64,000 nt of DNA, from contig NZ_CH672376.1 of NCBI RefSeq assembly GCF_000153105.1, positions 2,827,200 through 2,891,199 on the forward strand, read 5' to 3'. Below are positions 17,854 to 28,000 of the stretch, in pieces. The DNA is from Blastopirellula marina DSM 3645. GTDB taxonomy: Bacteria > Planctomycetota > Planctomycetia > Pirellulales > Pirellulaceae. The notes below the pieces were generated by a model, which was not told where the DNA came from, made no database searches, and saw nothing but the letters and a program-made list of their open reading frames with translations. The first letter of the stretch is position 1, and the number at the start of each line of letters is the position of its first letter. A program made the position numbers and the translations under genes.

Positions 17854-18900
17854 TTACGTTTCCCGCAAGGCCAGCCCCGCGGCGACATCCCAGATACCGC
17901 GGCGCGTGATTTGTTGCGTTTCGTCATAAGCGCGGAGCGGATCGCCCAGTTCGGCGTCGAGCGAGAGCCGTTTGGTCAAAACGTCCGCCAATTGATCGTT
18001 CGCTTCTCCGCCGGACAGAACCAAACGGACCAAAGGTTTGCCGCGGAACGTCACACTGTGATAGCGAATGCACATCGACATTTCGGCCAGCAGCTTTTCT
18101 ACAATCGGGCGCGTCGCTTCGGCCAGACTGCGAGCGATTTCCGGGTCTTGTTGAGTGCGCCGGCGATCGCCGTTGTGTTTACGCAAGTCGGCCGCTTGCT
18201 GCGACGACATGTCGAGGCGCTTCTCAACCGCTTCGTCAAATTGCCGTCCGCCCAGGTCGAGATACTTGATGAACAAGATCTTTTCGCCTTCGGCGATAAC
18301 GACCACCGTGGTAGTGTTGCCGATATGAACGTATAAGACGCGATCGGTGATATCCGATTCGCGGCGATATTGATTGCAATAGCTGCGCAGAATCGCCGCC
18401 GGTTCGACATCGACCGCCAACGGCCTTAATCCGGAAGCTTCAATCGCTTCTAGGCGGAGTTCGAGCGTCGGGCGGTGGCAGGCCATGACCACCACTTCTT
18501 GGGCGGCGACATCTCCCTGACGTACGTCGCACGTGGCGAAATGGCGAATTTCAGCATCGGTGACCGAATACGGAATGCGCCCGGCCGCTTCTTGTTGGAC
18601 CAGCAGTTCGAGCGGCTTGGTTTCGTTTTTGGGAATGCGAATGTTTTGCAAAAACAGATCGCGACGACCGACGCATACGATGGCGTCTTTGCCGCGAAAG
18701 CGTCTCCCTTCCATGCACTGTTTTAGGGCGGCTTGCAGACTTTCGCCTGTCGGTACGCTCTCGGCTCCCCCGCCGGGAAGATCGTAGTTGGCGTATTCGA
18801 ACAGCTGCTGCCGATCAGCGGTGAATTGCACCATTTTGATCGAACGTGAGCCGATGTCGACGCCGATCGGACCGGTCGAATTAAAGGGAAGGCGAATCAT
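17854..18900 (-). CDS. pilM: Type IV pilus assembly ATPase-like protein PilM
   Basis: A 348-residue actin-like protein. The N-terminal GVDIGSRSIKMVQF is the nucleotide-binding phosphate-1 loop characteristic of PilM. A second phosphate loop (VLYVHIGNTTTVVVIAEG) and the C-terminal VLSGGEAN adenosine motif complete the actin fold. It should be cytoplasmic and bind the N-terminal peptide of the next gene product. Length matches the family (about 350). Confidence 0.9.
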   Translation of the reverse strand: MIRLPFNSTGPIGVDIGSRSIKMVQFTADRQQLFEYANYDLPGGGAESVPTGESLQAALKQCMEGRRFRGKDAIVCVGRRDLFLQNIRIPKNETKPLELLVQQEAAGRIPYSVTDAEIRHFATCDVRQGDVAAQEVVVMACHRPTLELRLEAIEASGLRPLAVDVEPAAILRSYCNQYRRESDITDRVLYVHIGNTTTVVVIAEGEKILFIKYLDLGGRQFDEAVEKRLDMSSQQAADLRKHNGDRRRTQQDPEIARSLAEATRPIVEKLLAEMSMCIRYHSVTFRGKPLVRLVLSGGEANDQLADVLTKRLSLDAELGDPLRAYDETQQITRRGIWDVAAGLALRET

Positions 18901-18960
18901 GCTTGCTAACGAAGACGAACGAGGAGGATTCCGCTTCCGTCTGTCGCATGTCGACAGCCG

Positions 18961-19548
18961 CTAAGAGGCGGGAATACTCGGAGTGACTTGGGTAGGTTCT
19001 TCATAGGCGGCGATGCCGGTAATCGGATGAATCCGCACGGCCGCGTATTTGGAATCTACGCCACTCCCGGCGCGCAGCCAAATGATTGTGGGCCGCGTCG
19101 CGGCAGTTTCTCCTAGTGGGCCAAATTCGACGAAGGTTGTCAGGGTGTCGCTGCCGCCGGTTATGACGGCTCCAATGATCGTAACGCTTACGCCGACATG
19201 CGGCAGGTCCCAGAGCGACGTCACCTGCTGATTGGGATTCGCGTCAGTATTGTGAAACGGTGAGTGCGGCAACTTGTCGAGCGTCACGTTCGAGCCGACA
19301 TGCGTCAGCGTATAGGTATTGGCGGCCGTGTCGAAAGTGACGCGATAAGTCGAGCCATTGGCGATCGCCAGGCTTCGCGCATAGTCCAAGTCAGAGACGA
19401 GAATCTCGCCGCAGCTTTGCAGCTGTTGATCAAAGGTCGGCGCAAGCTGCGGCAAAACGATCGCCGTGATGACGCTGATTAGCGCCACGACTAACAACAG
19501 TTCGATCAGCGTAAAGCCGCCGCGATTTTGAGCCAGTCCAGGCGTCAA
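18961..19548 (-). CDS. Type II secretion pseudopilin, GspH-like
   Basis: A 195-residue pseudopilin. The prepilin peptidase site is G11 followed by FTLIELLLVVALISVITAIV, with the conserved Glu at mature position 5. The segment ILVSDLDYARSLAIANGSTYRVTFD is typical of GspH/FimT minor pseudopilins. It forms a run with two other prepilin-like genes and the small membrane protein. GspG, GspE and GspF are not in this window. Confidence 0.85.
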   Translation of the reverse strand: MTPGLAQNRGGFTLIELLLVVALISVITAIVLPQLAPTFDQQLQSCGEILVSDLDYARSLAIANGSTYRVTFDTAANTYTLTHVGSNVTLDKLPHSPFHNTDANPNQQVTSLWDLPHVGVSVTIIGAVITGGSDTLTTFVEFGPLGETAATRPTIIWLRAGSGVDSKYAAVRIHPITGIAAYEEPTQVTPSIPAS

Positions 19549-19549
19549 C

Positions 19550-19783
19550 CTATTTCTCCACGATTTCCACTTTCAGTTTTCCGCTGCGGAGCAAGGTATT
19601 CTGCTCTTTCAGCAACTGATTCGACTCTTTGAGATATTGGATCATCTGCTCGCGTTGCGTCACGGCGTTGGCGAACGGCAAGTTCGCGGCCGGCGGCGCA
19701 GCCCAGGATTGCCACGAGATCATGGTTAGGATTGCTAAAGCGTTTAGTCCTAGCAGGACAAACCACCGTTTTTCCTTGTTCAT
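19550..19783 (-). CDS. Small membrane protein in the pseudopilin operon
   Basis: A 77-residue protein with one transmembrane segment (FVLLGLNALAILTMISWQSWA) and a short coiled coil (REQMIQYLKESNQLLKEQNTLL). It lies one base from the start of the GspH-like gene and 27 bases after the GspK-like gene, so it is clearly part of the operon. I do not recognise a family. The coiled-coil tail suggests a scaffold or assembly accessory. Confidence 0.7.
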   Translation of the reverse strand: MNKEKRWFVLLGLNALAILTMISWQSWAAPPAANLPFANAVTQREQMIQYLKESNQLLKEQNTLLRSGKLKVEIVEK

Positions 19784-19810
19784 CGCAATTCAGCTCCTAA
19801 ATCGAGTCGT

Positions 19811-22015
19811 TTAACTTGCGCCGTTTTCACTGCGCCGAATATATTCCCATACGAGGCCTTCGTCGCCGGGATCCGCTACGTATATCGGTTGTGACAGATC
19901 GGGCCAATAGTAGCTTTTCGCCTCGGCGGGGGGGGAAATCGAGAGATTCTGGTTCAAATCCAGATCTCGTTCTTGGTCCAACCATTGCGGAAAATAGTCG
20001 TCGGCATCTCCGCCGGTCGCATTGACGAATTGCGAAAGCTGCGATTCCCAACCTGAAGAGTGGTAATCCCAACTGCGGCGCGTTCCTACGGTCGCTCGTT
20101 GTGCGTGCAGCATTCCGGTCAAGACGCAGCTTGTATCATCTTTTCCCTCTTCGATCTCAAAACGATCCCCTACGATCACGGCGCCATCGATCGTAACTCT
20201 CGCATCCTCGATCAGCACGTCGTCACGGCCATAGATCGCCGGCAATTGCCAAACCGAAGATTCCCCGACCAGTGCTGGCAACGTCGTCGCTCGCAGTTGG
20301 ACATCGTCGCCGCTGACGGTTAGGTCGACTCCGTCGCTAGGCGTGATGCACATGCCGTCAATCGTCACGCGATTGCCGAGAGTTGTGTTGCCGTTCAGTC
20401 GCAAAACGCCCAGCGGATTCTCCAGCATGTCGGGCGCGTAGGTGCGATTATTGATATTGCCGGAAATCGAGGTCGCCGAGTAGCTCTTTCCTCCGGGATA
20501 GAGCCGATAGGTGCTGGCCGAAGCGGTGATTTCCGTCGGCGTCGTCACGCTGAAATTGGAATAGTTGACTGTCAGGCCGAGCATTCGAGACAAGGTCAGC
20601 CAATTGGCGTTGGAGTTGGTCGATTGATTCAAGCGAATCTCGCCGGTCAGTGGGCGATAGTCTCCTTGCCCTGCGTTCTTCATGCTCAAAAGATCGCCCA
20701 AGTAACGCGTTCGGGGACTTCCCGGAGGATTGTCGCCGATCCAGACGCTAGCCGCCGGATTGTTGACCGGCGAACCTCCGATCCCATGGGTGGAGATCAA
20801 AAATCCGTTCTTGTAGAACCGGTATTGATATCCGTCAAAGGTGAGCGCAACGCAGGCCCATTGCGAAAACGAAAGCGTTCCGCCGCTGGCAGTATAAGTG
20901 TAGGTATAGTTGCTTCGGTGCAGCCGAGCCCTTAATCGAGGGTTGCTGTCGCCGTTATCCAACCCAAACATGAAGGTATGGTCCCAGGCGTCAACTCCCG
21001 TCGACTTGGAAATAATTCGCCCTTGCTCATTGTCGTCGTCGCCGTTGAATGGAGCGATCCAGGCGATAATGCTGAATCTTCCGGACGAGGGAAGTTCAAA
21101 TTTTCCGAGATCCACATGTCCATTTTCACCGTCGAAGAAGGTTGCACGGTTTGAGCCAGAGACGACGACGCCAGGCAACGTACCGCCACCATAGGTTCCG
21201 GTTCTCCCGCCTGCTTGGGCGGCGACTGTTGCGGCGGTGGATGACGATTCGTTGAATCGCCACCAATATCTGGGGCCCATCGCATTCAACTGATTGTAGA
21301 GACCCGTGTCGCTCGAATTGCCGGCCAGTGTCGTAAACAGGAGACTCAGACCTCCAACCTCGTAGTCGTAAATCGCCAGCTCATCGATCAAGCCATAAAA
21401 GGGGCGCGTCGTGGAAGGCATCGACTCGCAAAGCCGCAGTTCTCCCTGAATATGCGTCGGACCATTCAGCGAGATCGGCATCTCAATGCTGTTGGTCTGG
21501 GTTCCCCAGAGATAGCTCGTATAGGCTTGCGACGTTGTGAAATGGGCCGGATTGGCGGTGCGGCGTTTGCGGACCAGCTGGACGACCGCTTCGGCGGCAT
21601 ATTCAGACTTGTAGGTCGTATCGAGCGGATCAAACGCGATTCCAATGGCGCGAACGGTGACGCGGTAAGGATACTCGCCCCAGTCGGGATCGGCTGCGGT
21701 CAATTTCGCATCGCCTGTCTCGTAGGTGACGATGTAGCTTTCGTTGTCGCTCAGCGACCCGCTCACGGTGACGCCGACTCCCTGCCAGTTGGCGGCGTGC
21801 ATTTTTCGTACGCCGATCGCCAAGCCAGATAACGCCGCGTGCCGCGCAGATCCAGCGCGATGCATATTTCGTTCGATCTGAGAGGCGCTCATCTGCGTGC
21901 GCATCATCGCGTAGGACATCGCCAGCGTGATGGAGAGCAGCGCAAGCACGATCACGACGGCGATTCCTTGTCGTCGTGGTCGGAGAACTACGTGTTGCTT
22001 GCGATCCCGGTTCAT
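19811..22015 (-). CDS. GspK/PilX-like protein with LamG-like insertion
   Basis: A 734-residue protein. The N-terminus (RRQGIAVVIVLALLSITLAM) is a prepilin-type hydrophobic helix followed by RTQMSASQIERNMHRAGSAR, as in GspK/PilX proteins. Residues about 250-430 instead resemble a LamG/concanavalin-A-like jelly roll: YWWRFNES, ATFFDGENGHVDLG, FSIIAWIAPF, WACVALTFDGYQYRFYKNG. A repetitive beta-rich tail follows (LNGNTTLGNRVTIDGM, RVTIDGAVIVGDRFEIEEG). GspK is usually about 320 residues, so this is more than twice as long. Its stop region abuts the small membrane gene, and its start overlaps the GspJ-like stop by four bases. Confidence 0.75.
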   Translation of the reverse strand: MNRDRKQHVVLRPRRQGIAVVIVLALLSITLAMSYAMMRTQMSASQIERNMHRAGSARHAALSGLAIGVRKMHAANWQGVGVTVSGSLSDNESYIVTYETGDAKLTAADPDWGEYPYRVTVRAIGIAFDPLDTTYKSEYAAEAVVQLVRKRRTANPAHFTTSQAYTSYLWGTQTNSIEMPISLNGPTHIQGELRLCESMPSTTRPFYGLIDELAIYDYEVGGLSLLFTTLAGNSSDTGLYNQLNAMGPRYWWRFNESSSTAATVAAQAGGRTGTYGGGTLPGVVVSGSNRATFFDGENGHVDLGKFELPSSGRFSIIAWIAPFNGDDDNEQGRIISKSTGVDAWDHTFMFGLDNGDSNPRLRARLHRSNYTYTYTASGGTLSFSQWACVALTFDGYQYRFYKNGFLISTHGIGGSPVNNPAASVWIGDNPPGSPRTRYLGDLLSMKNAGQGDYRPLTGEIRLNQSTNSNANWLTLSRMLGLTVNYSNFSVTTPTEITASASTYRLYPGGKSYSATSISGNINNRTYAPDMLENPLGVLRLNGNTTLGNRVTIDGMCITPSDGVDLTVSGDDVQLRATTLPALVGESSVWQLPAIYGRDDVLIEDARVTIDGAVIVGDRFEIEEGKDDTSCVLTGMLHAQRATVGTRRSWDYHSSGWESQLSQFVNATGGDADDYFPQWLDQERDLDLNQNLSISPPAEAKSYYWPDLSQPIYVADPGDEGLVWEYIRRSENGAS

Positions 22016-22818
22016 TGGTTCAGCGTGTAATAAAGAGAGGCCGAGCCGAAGAAAGGCGCTGCTTCGACGTCAACCGACGACTGCTTCGCCGCCGCCGCGT
22101 TAGGCGCGACTTGAAATTGAAATGCGATCCACGACTGACGCGTGCCTGAGTGGAGTCCATACGATCTTTGCGGCCACCGGAGCGACGTCCAACTCTTCAG
22201 GCCGTCGCGCATATCGGCGACTTCGGCCGCATCGGGGCGCACACGCATCTCAAATCGGAGCGTGCTGTACGATCGCTCGCCGCCGGCGACCAGCTTAGGG
22301 GCGGCGATGAGATCGGTTAAATCGATCTTCTCGACATCGTCATCGTCCAGTAACGCTTCGACCAGATCGCGCCATCCGGCGGCGGTGGTGGGCGCCGGTC
22401 GGGTGTCGCCTGTCGCTTGAAATTCGAGCAAGCGATTGGGCTCGTCCGGATCGGATGCGAAAAACCTCAATTCTTCGATTCGCGGCGATCCGTCTGGATC
22501 CAGCGCGATGGTCTCGGGGCGCCAGATCGCGATCGCTTGCGGAAAAGTGTAAGTGGAATCGTTGTAGGTGATGACTTGGGCGCCGGGAAACGACTCGCTG
22601 GCGGTCGCGCCGGCGAAGGCGCGTTGAATTCGCTCGATGATCACTCGAGCATGCTGCGCCATGACGCCTTGGTCGGCGGCGTATTCGTGGGCCATTTGCA
22701 CCGCCAAAGCGATCGTACTGAGCGCAGCGGCCATCATGCCCATGATAGCGGTCGCCACTAGCATTTCGGCAAGCGTCATGCCGCGGCGTTTCAGACGCTT
22801 AGGTCGTCGGTGGTACAT
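22012..22818 (-). CDS. Pseudopilin, GspJ-like
   Basis: A 268-residue prepilin-like protein. A very basic leader (MYHRRPKRLKRRG) is followed by the processing site and MTLAEMLVATAIMGMMAAAL, with Glu at mature position 5. The remainder looks like a GspJ-type minor pseudopilin. It overlaps the GspI-like gene by 20 bases and the GspK-like gene by four. Confidence 0.8.
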   Translation of the reverse strand: MYHRRPKRLKRRGMTLAEMLVATAIMGMMAAALSTIALAVQMAHEYAADQGVMAQHARVIIERIQRAFAGATASESFPGAQVITYNDSTYTFPQAIAIWRPETIALDPDGSPRIEELRFFASDPDEPNRLLEFQATGDTRPAPTTAAGWRDLVEALLDDDDVEKIDLTDLIAAPKLVAGGERSYSTLRFEMRVRPDAAEVADMRDGLKSWTSLRWPQRSYGLHSGTRQSWIAFQFQVAPNAAAAKQSSVDVEAAPFFGSASLYYTLNQ

Positions 22819-23398
22819 ACGTGAATACCCTTCGCCGTGTCAGGACTTCGCGCCAATCGGTTCCATCTTGATGGAAGATGCTCACTTCAATCGCGCGATA
22901 AGGGCCGGCGTTGCTGTCGTCGAGCTCCCTGCCCAGATCATCTTTGTCGACGTAATAGACTTCACATTTGCAGCGCCAACGCTGCATAAACGTGTTACTC
23001 ATCCGAAAGCTGGCCGGCAAGTATCGCCCTGCCCCGTCGCTTTGTCCAAGCGCTATTCCGTCGATCGCCTCAGGCGGGGTCGATGAATAGTCGTTGTAAT
23101 CGTCGGTATCGTTAAATCTGGTTCGCCCCTCCGCATTTGTCTCGCTGGAAGCGGCGCCAAGCGACGTTGGATAGGGATCGCTCAGCGCCGGATCGACCCA
23201 GTCTTGTCCCAGGATTTCGTCCAGCATTTGATCGGCCAGCCCCGAGGCGATCGTCATCTCCTGGGCGTCCATGGTCGCTTCCAGAGTGCTTTCGACGCTC
23301 AGCAGCAGCGCAGCCGAAGTGATCGTGATGATCGTTAGACAAACTAACGCTTCGATCAGTGAGAATCCGCGGCGTGGGAGTTGGTAGTGGAGTCGCAT
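22799..23398 (-). CDS. Pseudopilin, GspI/PilV-like
   Basis: A 199-residue prepilin-like protein and the first gene of the secretion operon. The leader MRLHYQLPRRG precedes FSLIEALVCLTIITITSAAL with the conserved Glu at position 5. The following SGLADQMLDEILG fits the GspI/PilV pattern. A terminator-like hairpin lies about 30-70 bases upstream of its ATG. Confidence 0.82.
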   Translation of the reverse strand: MRLHYQLPRRGFSLIEALVCLTIITITSAALLLSVESTLEATMDAQEMTIASGLADQMLDEILGQDWVDPALSDPYPTSLGAASSETNAEGRTRFNDTDDYNDYSSTPPEAIDGIALGQSDGAGRYLPASFRMSNTFMQRWRCKCEVYYVDKDDLGRELDDSNAGPYRAIEVSIFHQDGTDWREVLTRRRVFTYVPPTT

Positions 23399-23421
23399 GG
23401 CGGGCTGAGTGAATGAGAAAT

Positions 23422-23468
23422 AAAAAAACGCGGCGAGGTCCCCTCAAGCTCCTAGCTTCCTCGCCGCG
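23422..23468 (-). terminator. Terminator or attenuator in the operon leader
   Basis: Minus strand: ten-base arms CGCGGCGAGG and CCTCGCCGCG enclose a 20-base loop that itself contains AAGCT-cct-AGCTT, and seven T follow. It ends only 24 bases before the first codon of the pseudopilin operon and lies about 170 bases after the nadC stop. It can serve as the nadC terminator. If the operon promoter lies upstream of it, it would act as an attenuator. Confidence 0.75.
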
Positions 23469-23639
23469 CAGCGAACTTCACCCCTCCCCAAGGCTTCAGT
23501 TCATCTGAAAGATAGGGTCTCTAAGGCCAGAGTCAAATCGCGCCAAGAAATGCGCTGGTGGATCGAAGAATGTTGCGAAAATGCAACGTCCCTGCGCTAC
23601 ATTCGCCAGAAAAATAGGCAAGCGACGAGGGCGGTCCTG

Positions 23640-24551
23640 TTAGGATTTCCAGTCGAGACCCAGATCAAGCGAAACGGCGCCATGCGTTAGTGCGCCGACG
23701 CTGACCCGCTCGACGCCTGAGGCGGAGATGGGGCCGATCGTTTGCAGATTCACGCCGCCGGAAGCTTCCAACTCGACCTGCGGCGCCAGGCGATTGCGCA
23801 TCTCGACCGCTTGTCGCAACACTTCGGGCGGCATGTTATCGAGCAAGATAATGTCGGGCTGCGACGGAAGGACCGCTTCCAACTGCTGGAGACTGTCTAC
23901 TTCCACTTCGATCAGTTTTTCGGCGGCGCCCGCTTCGCCGAGCTGAGCGACCAGGAATTCGCGCACCTGGGGCGTGATGTCGGCCAAGGTCCGCTGCGTG
24001 GCGCTCCAGGCCAAATGATTGTCTTTGGCCATGACGGCGGCGTACAAGCCGACGCGATGATTTACCCCGCCGCCGCATTGCACGGCGTATTTCTCCAACC
24101 GTCGCCAACCGGGAGTCGTCTTTCGCGTGTCATAGACGCGCGCCTGGCCGGTTGCGGCGTCTACATAGCGCCGCGTCAAAGTGGCGATGCCGGTCAGCCG
24201 ACAGACGAAGTTAAGAATCGTGCGCTCGCTGGTCAACAAGTCACGCACGTTGCCTTGCAGGTTGCCGATCACGTCGCCGCATTGGATCGAGTCGCCATCC
24301 TGCTTTTGCGGCGTCCAGACCAAATCGAGTTCGGCTTCTTCGATAATTAGCGGGATCACTTGCACCCCGGCCAACGTGCCGGAGTCTCGCGCGGCGATAT
24401 CGGCGCTCCCTTGGGCGTCGGCCGCGACCAGTGAGACCGTCGACCAATCTTGCTCGTTGTCGAGATCCTCGCGAAACGCCAAGCGAATTAAATAGCGGCA
24501 GTCATCGACCAGTTGGGGATCCCACGAAACCTGGCGGTATTCTTTCGGCAT
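23640..24551 (-). CDS. nadC: Nicotinate-nucleotide pyrophosphorylase (carboxylating)
   Basis: Quinolinate phosphoribosyltransferase of NAD synthesis, 303 residues from the ATG at 24551. The longer frame to 24698 would overlap the divergent ComEA-like gene and lacks family similarity. Family motifs: REDLDNEQDWST, ERTILNFVCRLTGIATLTRRYVDA, DTRKTTPGWRRLEKYAVQCGGGVNHRVGL (substrate-binding Arg, Lys and His), KDNHL, and DIILLDNM near the C-terminus. Complete. Confidence 0.95.
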   Translation of the reverse strand: MPKEYRQVSWDPQLVDDCRYLIRLAFREDLDNEQDWSTVSLVAADAQGSADIAARDSGTLAGVQVIPLIIEEAELDLVWTPQKQDGDSIQCGDVIGNLQGNVRDLLTSERTILNFVCRLTGIATLTRRYVDAATGQARVYDTRKTTPGWRRLEKYAVQCGGGVNHRVGLYAAVMAKDNHLAWSATQRTLADITPQVREFLVAQLGEAGAAEKLIEVEVDSLQQLEAVLPSQPDIILLDNMPPEVLRQAVEMRNRLAPQVELEASGGVNLQTIGPISASGVERVSVGALTHGAVSLDLGLDWKS

Positions 24552-24654
24552 GACATCTAACAGGAAAACAGGCGGAAATAGAACAAGCTTTAGTCTCGCT
24601 TGACGCTGCCGGTTTGTCGATAATAGGGGGGCTCGTTCCGACCAGAAATTCAGC

Positions 24655-25095
24655 ATGACGCCGCCCAATCCACCGCCGCCAAGATCCGATCGTCGCATGC
24701 GTTGGACGCTGCGCCGGGGAGACCAGCTGGCGGTGGTGATCGTCCTGCTGCTCTTGACCGTAGGGGCGTCGATCTACGCGTGGCGCGATCAGAATCGTCG
24801 CACGCACTGGATCGACATCGAGCAAGTCGAACCTCAACCAGCCGCCTATATCGTCGACATCAATCAAGCCGACTGGCCCGAACTAACCCAGTTGCCAGGC
24901 ATCGGGGAAACGTTGGCCAGGCGAATTATTGAGTCGCGCGAAACGCTGGGGCCATTTCTGGATCATAATGATCTGCAACGCGTTCGCGGGATCGGGCCGC
25001 GAACGCTAGAGCGACTGCGTCCCTATCTGCTGCCGACCGCCGATGTCGAAAACATCGCCGGTGATTCCCTTACACTCCAAGAGGCAGGCAGCTAA
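24655..25095 (+). CDS. ComEA-like helix-hairpin-helix protein
   Basis: A 146-residue protein with a transmembrane anchor at about 25-43 and a double helix-hairpin-helix DNA-binding domain at about 68-128. The domain reads VDINQADWPELTQLPGIGETLARRII ... LQRVRGIGPRTLERLRPYL, as in ComEA. It may bind DNA in the periplasm during uptake, fitting the pilus genes nearby; that link is inferred. It is divergent from nadC, and its end overlaps the end of the convergent MscS gene by four bases. Confidence 0.88.
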   Translation: MTPPNPPPPRSDRRMRWTLRRGDQLAVVIVLLLLTVGASIYAWRDQNRRTHWIDIEQVEPQPAAYIVDINQADWPELTQLPGIGETLARRIIESRETLGPFLDHNDLQRVRGIGPRTLERLRPYLLPTADVENIAGDSLTLQEAGS

Positions 25096-28000
25096 TTGGC
25101 GGAGCCTCCGTTTTCGGTCGCAGAAGCGGTCGATTCGGACGAGCTGTGCGGTCCGTCAATATGCTTGCCGTTTCCATTTCCGGCGACATTGCTCCGATTT
25201 TGACGGAGCGACTCTTCCCAGTTCTTGGTGAATTCTTCCGGGGCCGAACGAATATGCAGATCGGTCTGCGGAAAGGCGATTTCGATATTCGCTTCGCGAA
25301 ATGCGTCGTCAATTTGCAAATGCAGTTGGTGAATCGTTTCGAGCCGATGGTCGAAGTTCGCCAAGTAGGCGCGAACGGTGAAGGTCAACGCACTGTCGCC
25401 AAACGCTTCAAAAGTCACCAAGGGCTCGGGGTCTTTCAGAACATACGGATGGTTGCTCAGCACCTTACGCAACATCGCTTCGGCCTTGCGGGTATCGGAT
25501 CCATAAGCGATGCCGATCGGGATCTCGATCCGATTCAGCGTGCTGCTCAAGGTCCAGTTCAACACGCGACCAGTGATGAACTCTTTGTTCGGTACGATAA
25601 ACTCTTGGCGGTCCCAGTTCAAAATAGTCGTCGAACGAATCTGGATGCGGGCGATCGTGCCGGTGACTCCGTCGATCGTGACAATGTCGCCGATCCGAAT
25701 CGGACGTTCGATCAACAGAATCAGACCGGCGATGAAGTTCGCGAAGATCTCTTGCAAGCCAAAACCAAGACCGACCGACATCGCCGCGACCAGCCATTGG
25801 ATTTTATCCCACTGCAAACCGAGCCAACCAGCAGTGGCGATCACGCCGAGCGTAATGACCAGGTATTGGCAGATCGTTGCGACGGCGAAACGCCCGCCTG
25901 AGTCGAGTTCGAGTCGCGGCAGAATAAACAGTTCCAGCACGCCAGGCAGATTGCGCGCCAAGACGAAGGTGATAAAAGCGGCCAAGATCGCCAGCGTCAA
26001 CGAACCAAGCGTTAGTCGATAGGCGGTCGTCGATGCGGGGGCATTGTCGAGATTCAACGCGGGAACGACTGTCGACTCGACGCGATCTTCGCCGGTGGGG
26101 GTTGTCGCGGGCGCCGTGGCCGGGGACGCAATCATAGGGACATCCAACGTCTGGCCAAATTCCATGACGGGATAGATAGTGGTGCGGCCCAAACTGCGCA
26201 CCGCTGGTAAAACGTCTTTCCAAATAATCGCCAAGCCGACAAGCAGAATCCCGCCGAACATCACTTTGACCAAATGTCGCGTCTGCTCGCCGATGATCGA
26301 GGGATCCAGCTCAGGCGTTTCTTGGGCGGCGCCGACAACTTCGCTAGAAAGCGTCTCTTTTTCACTCTTTTGCAGCTGCGCTTTCAAGCGTTCACGTAGC
26401 AGCAAAGTTCTCTTTAACATGATCCAGCGGAACAGAAAGCCTTGTCCTACGCCGACTGCGATCACTAAATAAAGAGTTGCATTCAACGTTTCCGCAATGC
26501 GAACCGCACCATAGTAGTAACCCCAAGCCGCCGCGATCGCCAACCCCAGCGGCAACGCGATAAACGCCAAAAAGGCGGCCGGCGCCAGAGTTGCGAAAAT
26601 GCCGCTGCTGTAGTTGTCTTGGATCCATTTGCGCGCCGAACGCTCCTGGCCGAGCGCTCGCCAGAGGACGACCGAAACGAGCGCGATCGAAATGATAAAG
26701 ACGGCGCGAGCGAGCGGATCGTCGACGGCGGACCCACTATGTTCTTCGGCGGCGGCGTTAATGCCGGCAGCTATCGGCAGCAGATATTTCAACGATCCGC
26801 TGGTCCAGCGAATATCTTTGGTCACTTCGTCGGGAACGCGAAAGTGGGCCGCCATGACGCCGTTGGGCCGGGCCAGCTGTTTCAGCATTTCCAGCGGAAA
26901 CAGCACAAACGTCGTCGCGTAAAATCCGGCGGAAAGGGCAGCCGCCATTGCTGACTCGGCCCGCAGCAGCGATAGGAAATAGCCGATCGCTAAAAAGATC
27001 GACGGCCAGATTAACGCCGTTAGCGTCGTCATGATCAACGCTTCGGTCGTCATTCGCAGCGGCGAAAGTCGCTTCCAAGCAAGCTCGGATCCAATGTCGT
27101 TCAGCCGATGTCGCATCCGCCGTTTGTAAAACAACAGGACGCCGAAAAATGCGGCCGTGATCAGAAAAACATAGGGACGACGTTTGAAATCGTTGAACGC
27201 CAGATTGGCGAGACTTCGCCAATTGCCGGGCGAAAGGAACCAACTGGCGGTGCGAACCACTTCGCTGGCTTCTTCCCAATCGAGGGCGCTGGGAGAGCGA
27301 ATCCACAGAATTCGCTCGTCGATAAAGGTTTTGAATTCGCGCGTTGTGCTCGCCAGCTTTTGCTCGCTTCTCTCCAGTTCAATAATCTTTTTGAACAGTT
27401 GATCAATCGATTTTTTGTAGTCGTCCACAATCGTCAAGCGACTATCGTAAGCCTCCGCGATTCGTTGCACGACTTCGGGATCTTCCAAATCGGGAGTGAT
27501 CAATGTCGCATCGCGCGGTTCCTGTTTCGCGAACGCAAACGCACTATCCATCTGCGCTAAACGATTGAGACTGCGCGATAGACGCAGGCGAATTCGCGCC
27601 GCCATATCTTTAAACGCCACCGGATCAATAACGCCGGCTTCGACGTTCGATTTAAGCAGCAGCAAATCTCGGTCGGCATCGCGGACGTCCAGCAGATTCA
27701 ACTGCAGAGTCTTACGCTCTTCATCGCGGTTTTGCAGTTCTACTTGGAATTGTCGTTCTTCGGTCAACTGGGCGCGTGCTTCTCGCAGCATCACGCCGAT
27801 CGCATCCGAGGGAAGATCTTGGGCCGCTTTGTCTTCGGTATCTTGCTTGAGCTGAAGCAGACTGTCCAAGCGGACACGTGACTGCTCTAGGTCGGCCTCG
27901 CGCTGTTTTAGTTCGTCTAATAACTTGGTGCGGACTTCTAGTAGCTTTGTGTTGAGCTCAAAAAATTGGGTGATCGCCGGCGAAGCGTCGGTCGTGTTTT

